A stretch of 31,459 nucleotides of DNA from Xanthobacteraceae bacterium (GTDB lineage Bacteria; Pseudomonadota; Alphaproteobacteria; Rhizobiales; Xanthobacteraceae). This document shows positions 25,024 to 31,459 of the stretch, one piece after another; position 1 is the first letter of the stretch, and each line of letters starts with the position of its first letter. The stretch is taken from the NCBI GenBank assembly GCA_030037185.1, contig JASHRR010000106.1:1-31459 (forward strand). Reading direction: 5' to 3'. Under the pieces are notes generated by a model. The model did no database searches, was not told where the DNA came from, and saw nothing but the letters and a program-made list of their open reading frames with translations. The position numbers and the translations under genes were made by a program.

Positions 25024-25983
25024 TCATTTCGACGCTTCCGCCAGAAAGCTGCCATCGATGAAGTCGGCGAGCGGCGGCCGCTCGGTGAGATCGCCGAGGG
25101 CGACCAGGGCATCAAAGTTGGCCCTGATGCCCTCCTGCGACAGCGCCGCCCCGCGGGCGATCACCTGCTGGCTGATGTAGAGGTCATAGGTGGCCGCCGC
25201 GATTTGCTGCGTTGTGCTGGTATATTTGACGAGAATGGCGATGACGTCGTCCCGATTGGCGGGCTCGTAGACATAGTTTGTCGCCTTGATGCGAGCGCGC
25301 AGGAAACCCACCACCGCGGCGCGATGGCGCTGCGCCCAGCGGGTATCGATGATGATGTTGTTCTGCGCCCAGTTCGGCAGGTATCGCGGCACGCTGCCGA
25401 GATCGACGTAGCCTTGGGCGAGCGCAGCGAAGTCTACGGGGTTGGTCAAGAGCGTCGCCGCCACCGCCCCCGACGCAAGCTGGGCGAAACGGCTCGGCGT
25501 GCCGCCGCCGTAAAGCACGTCATAGTCCCGGTCAGCGAGTCCGTTCCGACGCGCCATCACGCGCAGGAAATACAGCGTCACGTCGGTCAGGCCGCCGACG
25601 CTGATGGTTTTGCCCTTGAGATCGCCCCAGCCCCTGATGGCCTTGGCGGCGACAACACGAAACGGCGCGTTGGAGGCGGCGCCGGCAATGATCCGGATCG
25701 GCGCGCCACGGAGCATGGCGCGCAGCGACTGATCGGTCGCGGCCTGCGCGATATCGAGGGAGCCGGCGGTCAATTGCTGAAGCACCCCGACGGCGGCGCC
25801 GGCCACGATCGACTCGACCTTCAGATTCTCGGCCTGGTAGTATTTCTTCTCGGTAGCTATGTAGTGCGCCAGGCCGAACGCCGTGTTGCTGGTCATGCCG
25901 AAGGTGATTTCGACAAGCGCCTGCGCCGGGCACCACGCCGTCCCGGCGAAGATCAAAAGGGCGCAGATGGCGATCGCCCTCAT
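25024..25983 (-). CDS. NitT/TauT-type ABC transporter substrate-binding protein, copy 3
   Basis: This 319-aa periplasmic binding protein has a signal peptide of about 22 residues (AIAICALLIFAGTAWCPAQA). Motifs include AFGLAHYIATEKKYY, QQLTAGSLDIAQAATDQ and GKTISVGGLTDVTLYFLRVM. It is homologous to, but clearly diverged from, the pair at 20.7-22.8 kb. ATG 25983 follows GGGGA at 6 bases; the frame is open to 26088 but lacks signal character there. It lies 115 bp behind iorB on the same strand, so it may deliver that enzyme's substrate. It has no own permease or ATPase and could share the importer on the other strand. Confidence 0.87.
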   Translation of the reverse strand: MRAIAICALLIFAGTAWCPAQALVEITFGMTSNTAFGLAHYIATEKKYYQAENLKVESIVAGAAVGVLQQLTAGSLDIAQAATDQSLRAMLRGAPIRIIAGAASNAPFRVVAAKAIRGWGDLKGKTISVGGLTDVTLYFLRVMARRNGLADRDYDVLYGGGTPSRFAQLASGAVAATLLTNPVDFAALAQGYVDLGSVPRYLPNWAQNNIIIDTRWAQRHRAAVVGFLRARIKATNYVYEPANRDDVIAILVKYTSTTQQIAAATYDLYISQQVIARGAALSQEGIRANFDALVALGDLTERPPLADFIDGSFLAEASK

Positions 25984-26098
25984 TATGTTCCCCAAGCTTG
26001 AGCTGTCGCGAGACCGGTGGATCGCCGGCGTGTTGCGGATCAATGGGCGCAGCGGCCGGTCGGGCGCACGGCCGCTGCACGAGCTCATATGGTTTGGC

Positions 26099-28264
26099 CT
26101 ATGCGCCCCCGCTCAAATCCTGTCCGCGGATCGGTAGCGAGCGCAGGCGCTTGCCGGTGGCCGCGAAGATCGCGTTGGTTATCGCGGGTTGAATCATCGT
26201 GGCGCCGGGCTCGCCCACACCACCCCATCGCTTGCCGGGCGTCGGCGAGATATAGACCTCCGTCTTCGGTGCGTCCTTGTAGCGCGCCACCGGATAGGTA
26301 TCGAAGTTGCCCTGTTCGACGCGGCCGTTCTTGACCGTGATTTCGCCGAACAGTGCCGCCGAGAGTCCGTAGATCATGCCGCCTTCGAGTTGCGTCTCGA
26401 CCCCGCGCGGGTTGACGACGACGCCGCAGTCGCAAACGATGACCACACGCTCGACTCTCACCTCGCCGGCTGCCACTGCGACCTCCGCGGTCATGCCGAC
26501 GATCGAGTCGTAGCTCTCGTGGACGGCGACACCGCGCCCTTTGCCGCGAGGCATCGGCTTGCCCCAGTCGCCCTTTTCGACCAGCAGATCAAGAACCTGC
26601 TGGAAGTCGGGGCGATCCGCAAGCAGCTCGCGCCGCAGCGCCACCGGATCCTTGCCGCTCGCGTGCGCCATTTCGTCAATGAAGCTTTCCATGAAGAACA
26701 CGTTCTGGGAATGCCCCGGCGCCCGCCATGGACCAAGCGGTACGTGGGTGTTCTTGAGGATCGAGACGACGCGGTAGTTCGGCAGTTTGTAAGCCGTGTT
26801 GATCAAGCCTTGCGTCGTCTGCGGGTCGAGGCCGTTACGCACGGCGTCCGGATTCGAGCTGCCTGCCGAATTGCGCATGTCGAGTGCAATCGGGGTTCCG
26901 TCGGCCGCAAACCCCGCCTTGAAGCGGATCGCGGCCTGCGTGCGGTAACGGCCCTGGCGAATTTCCTCCTCGCGGGTCCAGATGAGCTTCACCGGCTTGC
27001 CGACGGCCCTGGAGATCGCGACCGCCTGGGTCACCTCATCAGGACCCAGCCGCCGCCCGAAGCCGCCCCCGGAGAACGTGTTGTGGACATAGACGTTCTC
27101 AGGCTTCACGCCGGAGGCCTCTGCGGCGAGCACCAGCGCGCGGTCGGCGTTCTGTGTGCCGACCCAAACCTCGACGCGATCCGCCCGGACATCCGCGATA
27201 GCGTTGAGCGGCTCCATCGGCGCGTGCGCGATGATCGGCACCTCGTAGGTCGCCTCGATGACTTTGGCAGCGGTTGGCATCGCCGCATCAACGTTGCCGT
27301 CGTGGCGCGCCTCCACGCCGTTGTGGCCGAGGACGTCAAGATACTCCTTGCGGAATTGTGTGCTGTTGGTAGCGCCGGCAGCGCCGACCTCCCATTCGAT
27401 AGGCAACGCATTGAGCGCAGCCTGGGCGCGGAAGTAACGGTCCGCCACGACCGCGACCGCGTCCTTGAGCCTGACGACCTGAAGGACGCCGCGGCGTCCG
27501 GCGATCGCGCCTTCGTCAACTGATTTGACGGTGCCGCCGAACACCGGGCATTTGATGATCGCAGCCCGCACCATTCCTGGCACTTCCAGATCAATGCCGT
27601 ATTTCGCCGAGCCGTTGATCTTGAGCGGCACGTCCAGTCGCGCCAGCCGCCTGCCGATCAACTTGTGCTGATCCGGTGTCTTTAGCGCCGGTTCCTTATC
27701 GAGCTTGATCGCAGCCGCGTCCGCTGCCAGCTCGCCGAAGCGCAAGGTGCGCCCGGTCGGCTTGTGTGTGACCTTGCTCATCGCTGCCGAACACTCCGAC
27801 GCGGGCACGTTCCAGCGTCTCGCGGCCGCCGCGATCAGGCGTTCGCGGGCGCTCGCGCCGGCCTGCTGGACAATCACGCCGGTCTCTCGCACCGCACGGC
27901 TGCCGCCGGTGGCGAGGCTCCCATAGACCTTGTTCTCTTTGAGGTTGCGGTTGGCCGACGCGTATTCCGGCTTGACGAAAGCCCAATCGCATTCGAGCTC
28001 TTCAGCGAGAATCTGTGGCAGGGCGGTGAAGCTTCCCTGGCCCATTTCGGCGCGGCCGTAGCGGATGATCACGGTGTCGTCAGGCTCGATAACGACCCAG
28101 GCGTTGATCTCGCCGGGATAGCGTTTGGCGTCATCGCCCCAGGGACGCACGCCAAGGCTCGCCGCCTCGGCGGGGTGATCGATGCCGACGCCGAGCGCAA
28201 AACCGCCGGCCGCGGTGAGTGCAGTGGTGACGAACCGGCGACGGGAGAGAGATGTGTCGATCAT
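26099..28264 (-). CDS. iorB: Isoquinoline 1-oxidoreductase-type molybdopterin subunit (beta)
   Basis: This 721-aa large subunit belongs to a two-component molybdenum hydroxylase. A twin-arginine motif, SRRRFV (7-12), before a hydrophobic stretch marks export by Tat to the periplasm. Mo-cofactor motifs include TFSGGGFGRRLG (about 395-406) and the catalytic Glu in GVGEPG (Glu685). The group includes isoquinoline 1-oxidoreductase and relatives such as nicotinate or aldehyde dehydrogenases that pass electrons to cytochromes rather than to FAD. ATG 28264 follows AGGGGAGGG; the frame is open to 28453 inside iorA. The iorA stop is 17 bp upstream, so the two form an operon. Confidence 0.92.
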   Translation of the reverse strand: MIDTSLSRRRFVTTALTAAGGFALGVGIDHPAEAASLGVRPWGDDAKRYPGEINAWVVIEPDDTVIIRYGRAEMGQGSFTALPQILAEELECDWAFVKPEYASANRNLKENKVYGSLATGGSRAVRETGVIVQQAGASARERLIAAAARRWNVPASECSAAMSKVTHKPTGRTLRFGELAADAAAIKLDKEPALKTPDQHKLIGRRLARLDVPLKINGSAKYGIDLEVPGMVRAAIIKCPVFGGTVKSVDEGAIAGRRGVLQVVRLKDAVAVVADRYFRAQAALNALPIEWEVGAAGATNSTQFRKEYLDVLGHNGVEARHDGNVDAAMPTAAKVIEATYEVPIIAHAPMEPLNAIADVRADRVEVWVGTQNADRALVLAAEASGVKPENVYVHNTFSGGGFGRRLGPDEVTQAVAISRAVGKPVKLIWTREEEIRQGRYRTQAAIRFKAGFAADGTPIALDMRNSAGSSNPDAVRNGLDPQTTQGLINTAYKLPNYRVVSILKNTHVPLGPWRAPGHSQNVFFMESFIDEMAHASGKDPVALRRELLADRPDFQQVLDLLVEKGDWGKPMPRGKGRGVAVHESYDSIVGMTAEVAVAAGEVRVERVVIVCDCGVVVNPRGVETQLEGGMIYGLSAALFGEITVKNGRVEQGNFDTYPVARYKDAPKTEVYISPTPGKRWGGVGEPGATMIQPAITNAIFAATGKRLRSLPIRGQDLSGGA

Positions 28265-28281
28265 TGTGGTGCCCTCCCCTG

Positions 28282-28737
28282 TCACGTGCGCATCAGAGCT
28301 GCGGCGCGATGCACCGCACGGCGGAGACGCTGGTAGGTGCCGCAACGGCAGATATTGGTGAGGTTGGCGTCGATATCGGCGTCGGTCGGGTTCGGATTGG
28401 TCTTGAGAAAGGCCGCTGTCGCCATGATCTGGCCGGACTGGCAGTAGCCGCATTGCGGCACTTGCTCAGTCAGCCATGCCTGCTGCACCGGATGCCTGCT
28501 GTCGGGCGAGAGCCCCTCGATGGTGGTGATCTTGGCACCCTCGACGCTGCCGATCTGCACGGAGCAGGAGCGCATCGCTTCGCCGTTGACATGCACTGTG
28601 CAGGCGCCGCATGCGGCAATACCGCATCCGAATTTCGTTCCGGTAAGCCCGATCTCCTCTCGCAACACCCACAGAAGCGGGGTATCGCCCTCGACATCAA
28701 GCTGATGCGAGCTTCCGTTGACGGTGATTTTGATCAT
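28282..28737 (-). CDS. iorA: Isoquinoline 1-oxidoreductase-type 2Fe-2S subunit (alpha)
   Basis: This 151-aa small subunit carries two [2Fe-2S] clusters that relay electrons from the molybdenum subunit encoded next. The plant-type cluster uses Cys38, Cys43, Cys46 and Cys58 ([15 protein letters not shown]). The second uses Cys96, Cys99, Cys130 and Cys132 ([11 protein letters not shown] and ICRCGTY). All eight cysteines are present and the length is typical. I chose ATG 28737 (MIKITVNG), where the family begins; the frame is open to 28812. It has no signal of its own and is presumably carried across folded with the Tat-tagged partner. It could conceivably also serve the orphan large subunit at 14.7 kb. 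Confidence 0.94.
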   Translation of the reverse strand: MIKITVNGSSHQLDVEGDTPLLWVLREEIGLTGTKFGCGIAACGACTVHVNGEAMRSCSVQIGSVEGAKITTIEGLSPDSRHPVQQAWLTEQVPQCGYCQSGQIMATAAFLKTNPNPTDADIDANLTNICRCGTYQRLRRAVHRAAALMRT

Positions 28738-28939
28738 GAGGGTGGTCCCGTGCGCCTGCCCTCCCCGGCGGCCGGCCGGCGCAAGACCGGACCGCCTCTT
28801 CAATAGCTGCAAATTAGCACGCGCCGGATCGGCAGCCTAGAGCGGGTACCCGAGTAGCGGCGCGGGCCCCGCGTCCTCATAGAACTCCATCGACCAAACG
28901 ATTTTCTTCGCCGCGCTCGAATCTTGGCGCAGCTATTGG

Positions 28940-28993
28940 TATGATTAATCTTTCAATACCGGCTGAACCTGTCTTGCGGAGGAGGAGAGAGAG
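28940..28993 (+). promoter_or_regulatory. Possible -10 box and strong ribosome binding site
   Basis: TATGAT (28940-28945) resembles a -10 box, 48 bases upstream of the next ATG, but no -35 at proper spacing is clear. A long purine tract (GGAGGAGGAGAGAGAG, about 28978-28993) abuts the ATG and is a strong Shine-Dalgarno region. The 256-bp gap also holds the divergent iorAB promoter. Confidence 0.35.
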
Positions 28994-29908
28994 ATGTCCA
29001 CACGCGTGGGAAACGGCACGGCAGGCGTTCTCGCTAGCGCGGTCTGCCTCGTCGGCAGCTTGAGCCTTTCGGCGATGGCTGAGGGTGCGCCACCCAGTTT
29101 TGCGCCAAATCCAAATATCGGGTGGTACGCCTATAACCGCATATTCATCGCGCCGGCGAGTGGCGCCGGTCCCGTTCAGCAAGACCCGGCGCATCCGTAT
29201 GTTTCGAATGACGAGTTCCGTGTGACCGGAAGGCAGCCCACCCAGCACCTGGCCGATCTCAATAATCCGATTCTGCAGCCTTGGACGAGGGACGTGATCC
29301 GCAAGCGCAACGAGCTTGTCCTTGCCGGAAAGCTCGTTCCCTCGCCGACCGCGAGCTGCTGGCCGAAAGGCGTTACCGGATTTCTGCTCTCGCCTATGAC
29401 CCAGCCGATGTTTTTCATCCAGGGGCCGAATGAAGTCGTGATGATATTGACTAGCTTTAATGACGTTCGCCACGTCCACCTTGCGGACAGGCACTCTGCC
29501 AACCTCAAGCCATCCTGGTACGGCGAATCCATCGGCCATTACGAACACGATGCGCTCGTCGTCGATACAATTGGACTCGACGACAGGACGCTGGTTGACG
29601 GATTTGGCACGCCGCACACGAAGCAGCTGCATGTCATCGAACGCTTCCACCTGATCGAGGATGGCAAGGTCTTGGAAGTGAATATTCACGTCGAGGACCC
29701 CGGCGCCTTTACGATGCCGTGGGACGCCATCCAGCGCTTCCGGCAATTCGAGGCAGCGGTGGCCAAGGTTCCCGTCGAGCGCCTTTTGCAGCTAGCGAGC
29801 GCACCGGAAGGCCCACTCGTCGAGATGAGCTGCGCGGATAATCCAAACTCCTTCTTTCCTGGTACCGACGCCCTGCCCCTACCGCAGACAGTTGCGCCCG
29901 ATTTCTGA
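28994..29908 (+). CDS. Secreted hypothetical protein
   Basis: This 304-aa protein has a signal peptide of about 29 residues (VLASAVCLVGSLSLSAMA), so it is probably periplasmic. The central part, SWYGESIGHYEHDALVVDT, then IGLDDRT and a stretch beginning LHVIERFHLI, matches a family of uncharacterised secreted proteins I have seen in soil proteobacteria and acidobacteria. Two cysteines occur in the mature chain (TASCWPKG and EMSCADN) and could form a disulfide. No catalytic motif is recognised. It is divergent from iorAB and convergent with the PQQ dehydrogenase gene, fitting a periplasmic oxidation context. Confidence 0.75.
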   Translation: MSTRVGNGTAGVLASAVCLVGSLSLSAMAEGAPPSFAPNPNIGWYAYNRIFIAPASGAGPVQQDPAHPYVSNDEFRVTGRQPTQHLADLNNPILQPWTRDVIRKRNELVLAGKLVPSPTASCWPKGVTGFLLSPMTQPMFFIQGPNEVVMILTSFNDVRHVHLADRHSANLKPSWYGESIGHYEHDALVVDTIGLDDRTLVDGFGTPHTKQLHVIERFHLIEDGKVLEVNIHVEDPGAFTMPWDAIQRFRQFEAAVAKVPVERLLQLASAPEGPLVEMSCADNPNSFFPGTDALPLPQTVAPDF

Positions 29909-30067
29909 GGAGTCTCGGCGCGCCGCTTGGCGCGATCGCGCGTTCGCCGCTTGTCGTCGTGGACGCAAGCGGCACTTGGCGCTTGCTCGCCGCGCACACG
30001 CCGCCTCGCTCACATCTCGGCGCACGACGAGGTCGCATGCAGCGCCGACACGGAAAGCCCGCAACAC

Positions 30068-31459
30068 CTACTTGTCCAGCGCCAGCGCAACCACCTCAGC
30101 GGGGTCGGTCGGGGTGCCGACCGTGAAGGCAATGTACTGCTTGCCGTTGACCATATATGTCATCGGCATGCTCCCCATCATGCCGGGGATGCTCAGTTCG
30201 GACACCGCGGCTCCGGTCTTCTTGTCGTACGCACGGACCATGTGAGACCCGCCCCATCCTTCGCCTGCGATCAGCAAGGTCTTGGTGACCAGCAGCGTGG
30301 CGTGCAGGTTGATGCCGCCGGTGTTCGGCACTTCGAGGCCCTTGAGCATCGGATTCTGAGATACGCGTTCGGGCGTTGTGCCAAGCGGCGCAATCCAGGC
30401 GAACTCGCCCCTGTTGAGATCGAGCGCCGTGATCCGGCTGTACGGCGGCTTCAGGATTGGCAGCCCTTTCACCGACAGAGCGGCGCCCGGACCGCGCGAG
30501 AATCTCAGGTCCGATTTCGGATCTTTGGCAACAGTGATGATCCCGGGACCGGCCTTCGACGGGATGTAGAAGTAGTTCGTTTCGGGGTCGAAGGCTCCGC
30601 TCTGCCAGAGCGATCCCCCGGTTCCGCCCGGGTTGTACCAGGTGCCTTTGGTCCCCTCCGGCTTGATTTCTGACGGTGGCGTGAACACCGGGCCGAGCCG
30701 ATACTGCTTGGCGATCTTTACCGCTTCGGCGCGAAGCTCCGGGGTAAAGTCGATGAGATCGTCCTCGACATAACCCTGGTAATCATACGCGGGCGGCTTG
30801 GTTGGATGCGGCTGCGTCGGCCATGCGTGCTCTCCCGGCACATCGCTTGCCGGCGCAGGTCGTTCCTCGAACGGCCAAACCGGCTGCCCAGTCACCCGGT
30901 CGAGCACATAGGCATACGCCTGCTTCGTCAATTGTACGAGTGCTCTGACCGGCCTGCCGTCAACCGTCATGTTCACGAGAGCCGGAGCGGATGGAAGATC
31001 GTAGTTCCAGATGTCGTGATGCGTGATCTGGTAATGCCAGATCCGTTTGCCAGTTTCGAGGTCAACGCAGACGACAGAATTGCCAAACAGGTTGCTCCCC
31101 AACCGGTGGCCGCCATAATAATCGTCGGTGGGCGTTTCCACCGGCAGGTAGGCATAGCCGAGTTCGGGATCGACGGAGATGGGAGCCCACACGCCGGTGT
31201 TGCCAGTGTATCGGTTGGAGTCGTTTTCCCAGGTATCGGCTCCAAGTTCTCCCGCCTTTGGAACCGTGTGGAATACCCACTTCTGCTTGCCGGTACGCGC
31301 ATCGAAGGCCATCACGTAGCCCGGCGTATTCCTCATCGAGTCGGGAGTGAAGCCCTCTTCAAGGGCGGGCGGGACAATGACCGTGTCGTTAAAGACCATG
31401 GGCGGCGAACTGTTGCCGATGCGCGTCACATGGTTGAAGTCGACACGCAACTCCTCCAT
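30068..31459 (-). CDS. PQQ-dependent dehydrogenase, C-terminal part (runs off the window)
   Basis: This is the last 463 codons of a quinoprotein dehydrogenase; the N-terminus lies beyond the right edge. Beta-propeller W-motifs are visible (AFDARTGKQKWVF 51-63 and CVDLETGKRIWHY 131-143 of the visible part). ITHHDIWNYDLPSAP (145-159) matches the region holding the catalytic Asp in membrane glucose dehydrogenase-type enzymes. GTGGSLWQSGAFDPETN and NTGGINLHA are also typical. There is no CxxCH, so no c-type haem in this part. It oxidises an alcohol or sugar in the periplasm and feeds quinone or cytochrome. It converges with the secreted hypothetical gene, with a 159-bp gap. Confidence 0.9.
   Translation of the reverse strand: MEELRVDFNHVTRIGNSSPPMVFNDTVIVPPALEEGFTPDSMRNTPGYVMAFDARTGKQKWVFHTVPKAGELGADTWENDSNRYTGNTGVWAPISVDPELGYAYLPVETPTDDYYGGHRLGSNLFGNSVVCVDLETGKRIWHYQITHHDIWNYDLPSAPALVNMTVDGRPVRALVQLTKQAYAYVLDRVTGQPVWPFEERPAPASDVPGEHAWPTQPHPTKPPAYDYQGYVEDDLIDFTPELRAEAVKIAKQYRLGPVFTPPSEIKPEGTKGTWYNPGGTGGSLWQSGAFDPETNYFYIPSKAGPGIITVAKDPKSDLRFSRGPGAALSVKGLPILKPPYSRITALDLNRGEFAWIAPLGTTPERVSQNPMLKGLEVPNTGGINLHATLLVTKTLLIAGEGWGGSHMVRAYDKKTGAAVSELSIPGMMGSMPMTYMVNGKQYIAFTVGTPTDPAEVVALALDK

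Noticed and set aside
26189..27523. Long open frame (444 codons) on the plus strand
   Set aside because: Antisense to iorB; rich in Arg, His and Asp as expected for the complement of a GC-rich gene.
10045..29908. Complete nicotinate (nic) pathway
   Set aside because: A NicC-like flavin enzyme and a NicAB-like pair are possible, but no 2,5-dihydroxypyridine dioxygenase, maleamate amidase or maleate isomerase is present, so the assignment is not supported.
1..31459. CRISPR array, phage genes, transposase, tRNA or rRNA
   Set aside because: I looked for regular spaced repeats, integrase or transposase motifs and tRNA T-loop patterns and found none that hold up. The repeats seen are short palindromes.

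Overview
The window reads as chromosomal DNA of a GC-rich alphaproteobacterium, most likely order Hyphomicrobiales near Bradyrhizobium or Xanthobacteraceae. This is inferred from the gene order holB-tmk-dac and metG-tatD-MBL hydrolase, the zinc-knuckle-free MetRS, and intergenic palindromic repeats of the 'CCCGGATT...AATCCGGG' and 'GTCATTGCCCGGCTTGACCGG' types that I associate with Bradyrhizobium-like genomes. No database was searched.

Left part (about 0.5-8.3 kb) is a housekeeping block, all on the minus strand. In transcription order it holds rlpA (septal lipoprotein), a PBP5-type D-Ala-D-Ala carboxypeptidase, tmk, holB, metG, tatD and a metallo-beta-lactamase-fold hydrolase. tmk-holB overlap by ATGA, and metG-tatD-MBL are 5 and 18 bp apart. 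Repeats and hairpins lie in several gaps and inside the 3' end of tatD. Bases 1-541 hold only a doubtful, possibly frameshifted gene.

Middle and right part (about 8.8-31.5 kb) is an accessory catabolic region. A Tat-exported alpha/beta hydrolase diverges from a flavin monooxygenase. After a 786-bp gene-poor stretch come a COG0402 amidohydrolase, a TctC-type binding protein and a molybdenum hydroxylase large subunit (plus strand). Next are a 4,5-dihydroxyphthalate-decarboxylase-like protein and an M20-family amidohydrolase (minus). A tight plus-strand operon follows: PuuE-like deacetylase, two paralogous NitT/TauT binding proteins, permease and ATPase. Minus-strand genes iorA-iorB plus a third NitT/TauT binding protein follow, then a secreted hypothetical protein and the C-terminal part of a PQQ dehydrogenase that runs off the right edge.

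The accessory genes look like uptake plus stepwise breakdown of nitrogen-containing, probably heterocyclic, organic compounds: periplasmic binding proteins and an ABC importer, ring hydroxylation by molybdenum and flavin enzymes, then C-N bond hydrolysis. Five of the enzyme families are the ones that, in other arrangements, make up the purine-to-ureide route (COG0402 deaminase, xanthine-dehydrogenase-like hydroxylase, HpxO-type flavin monooxygenase, PuuE-type allantoinase, M20 allantoate amidohydrolase). Each member here looks divergent, so the real substrate is unknown. No transcription regulator, tRNA, rRNA, insertion sequence or CRISPR array was recognised.
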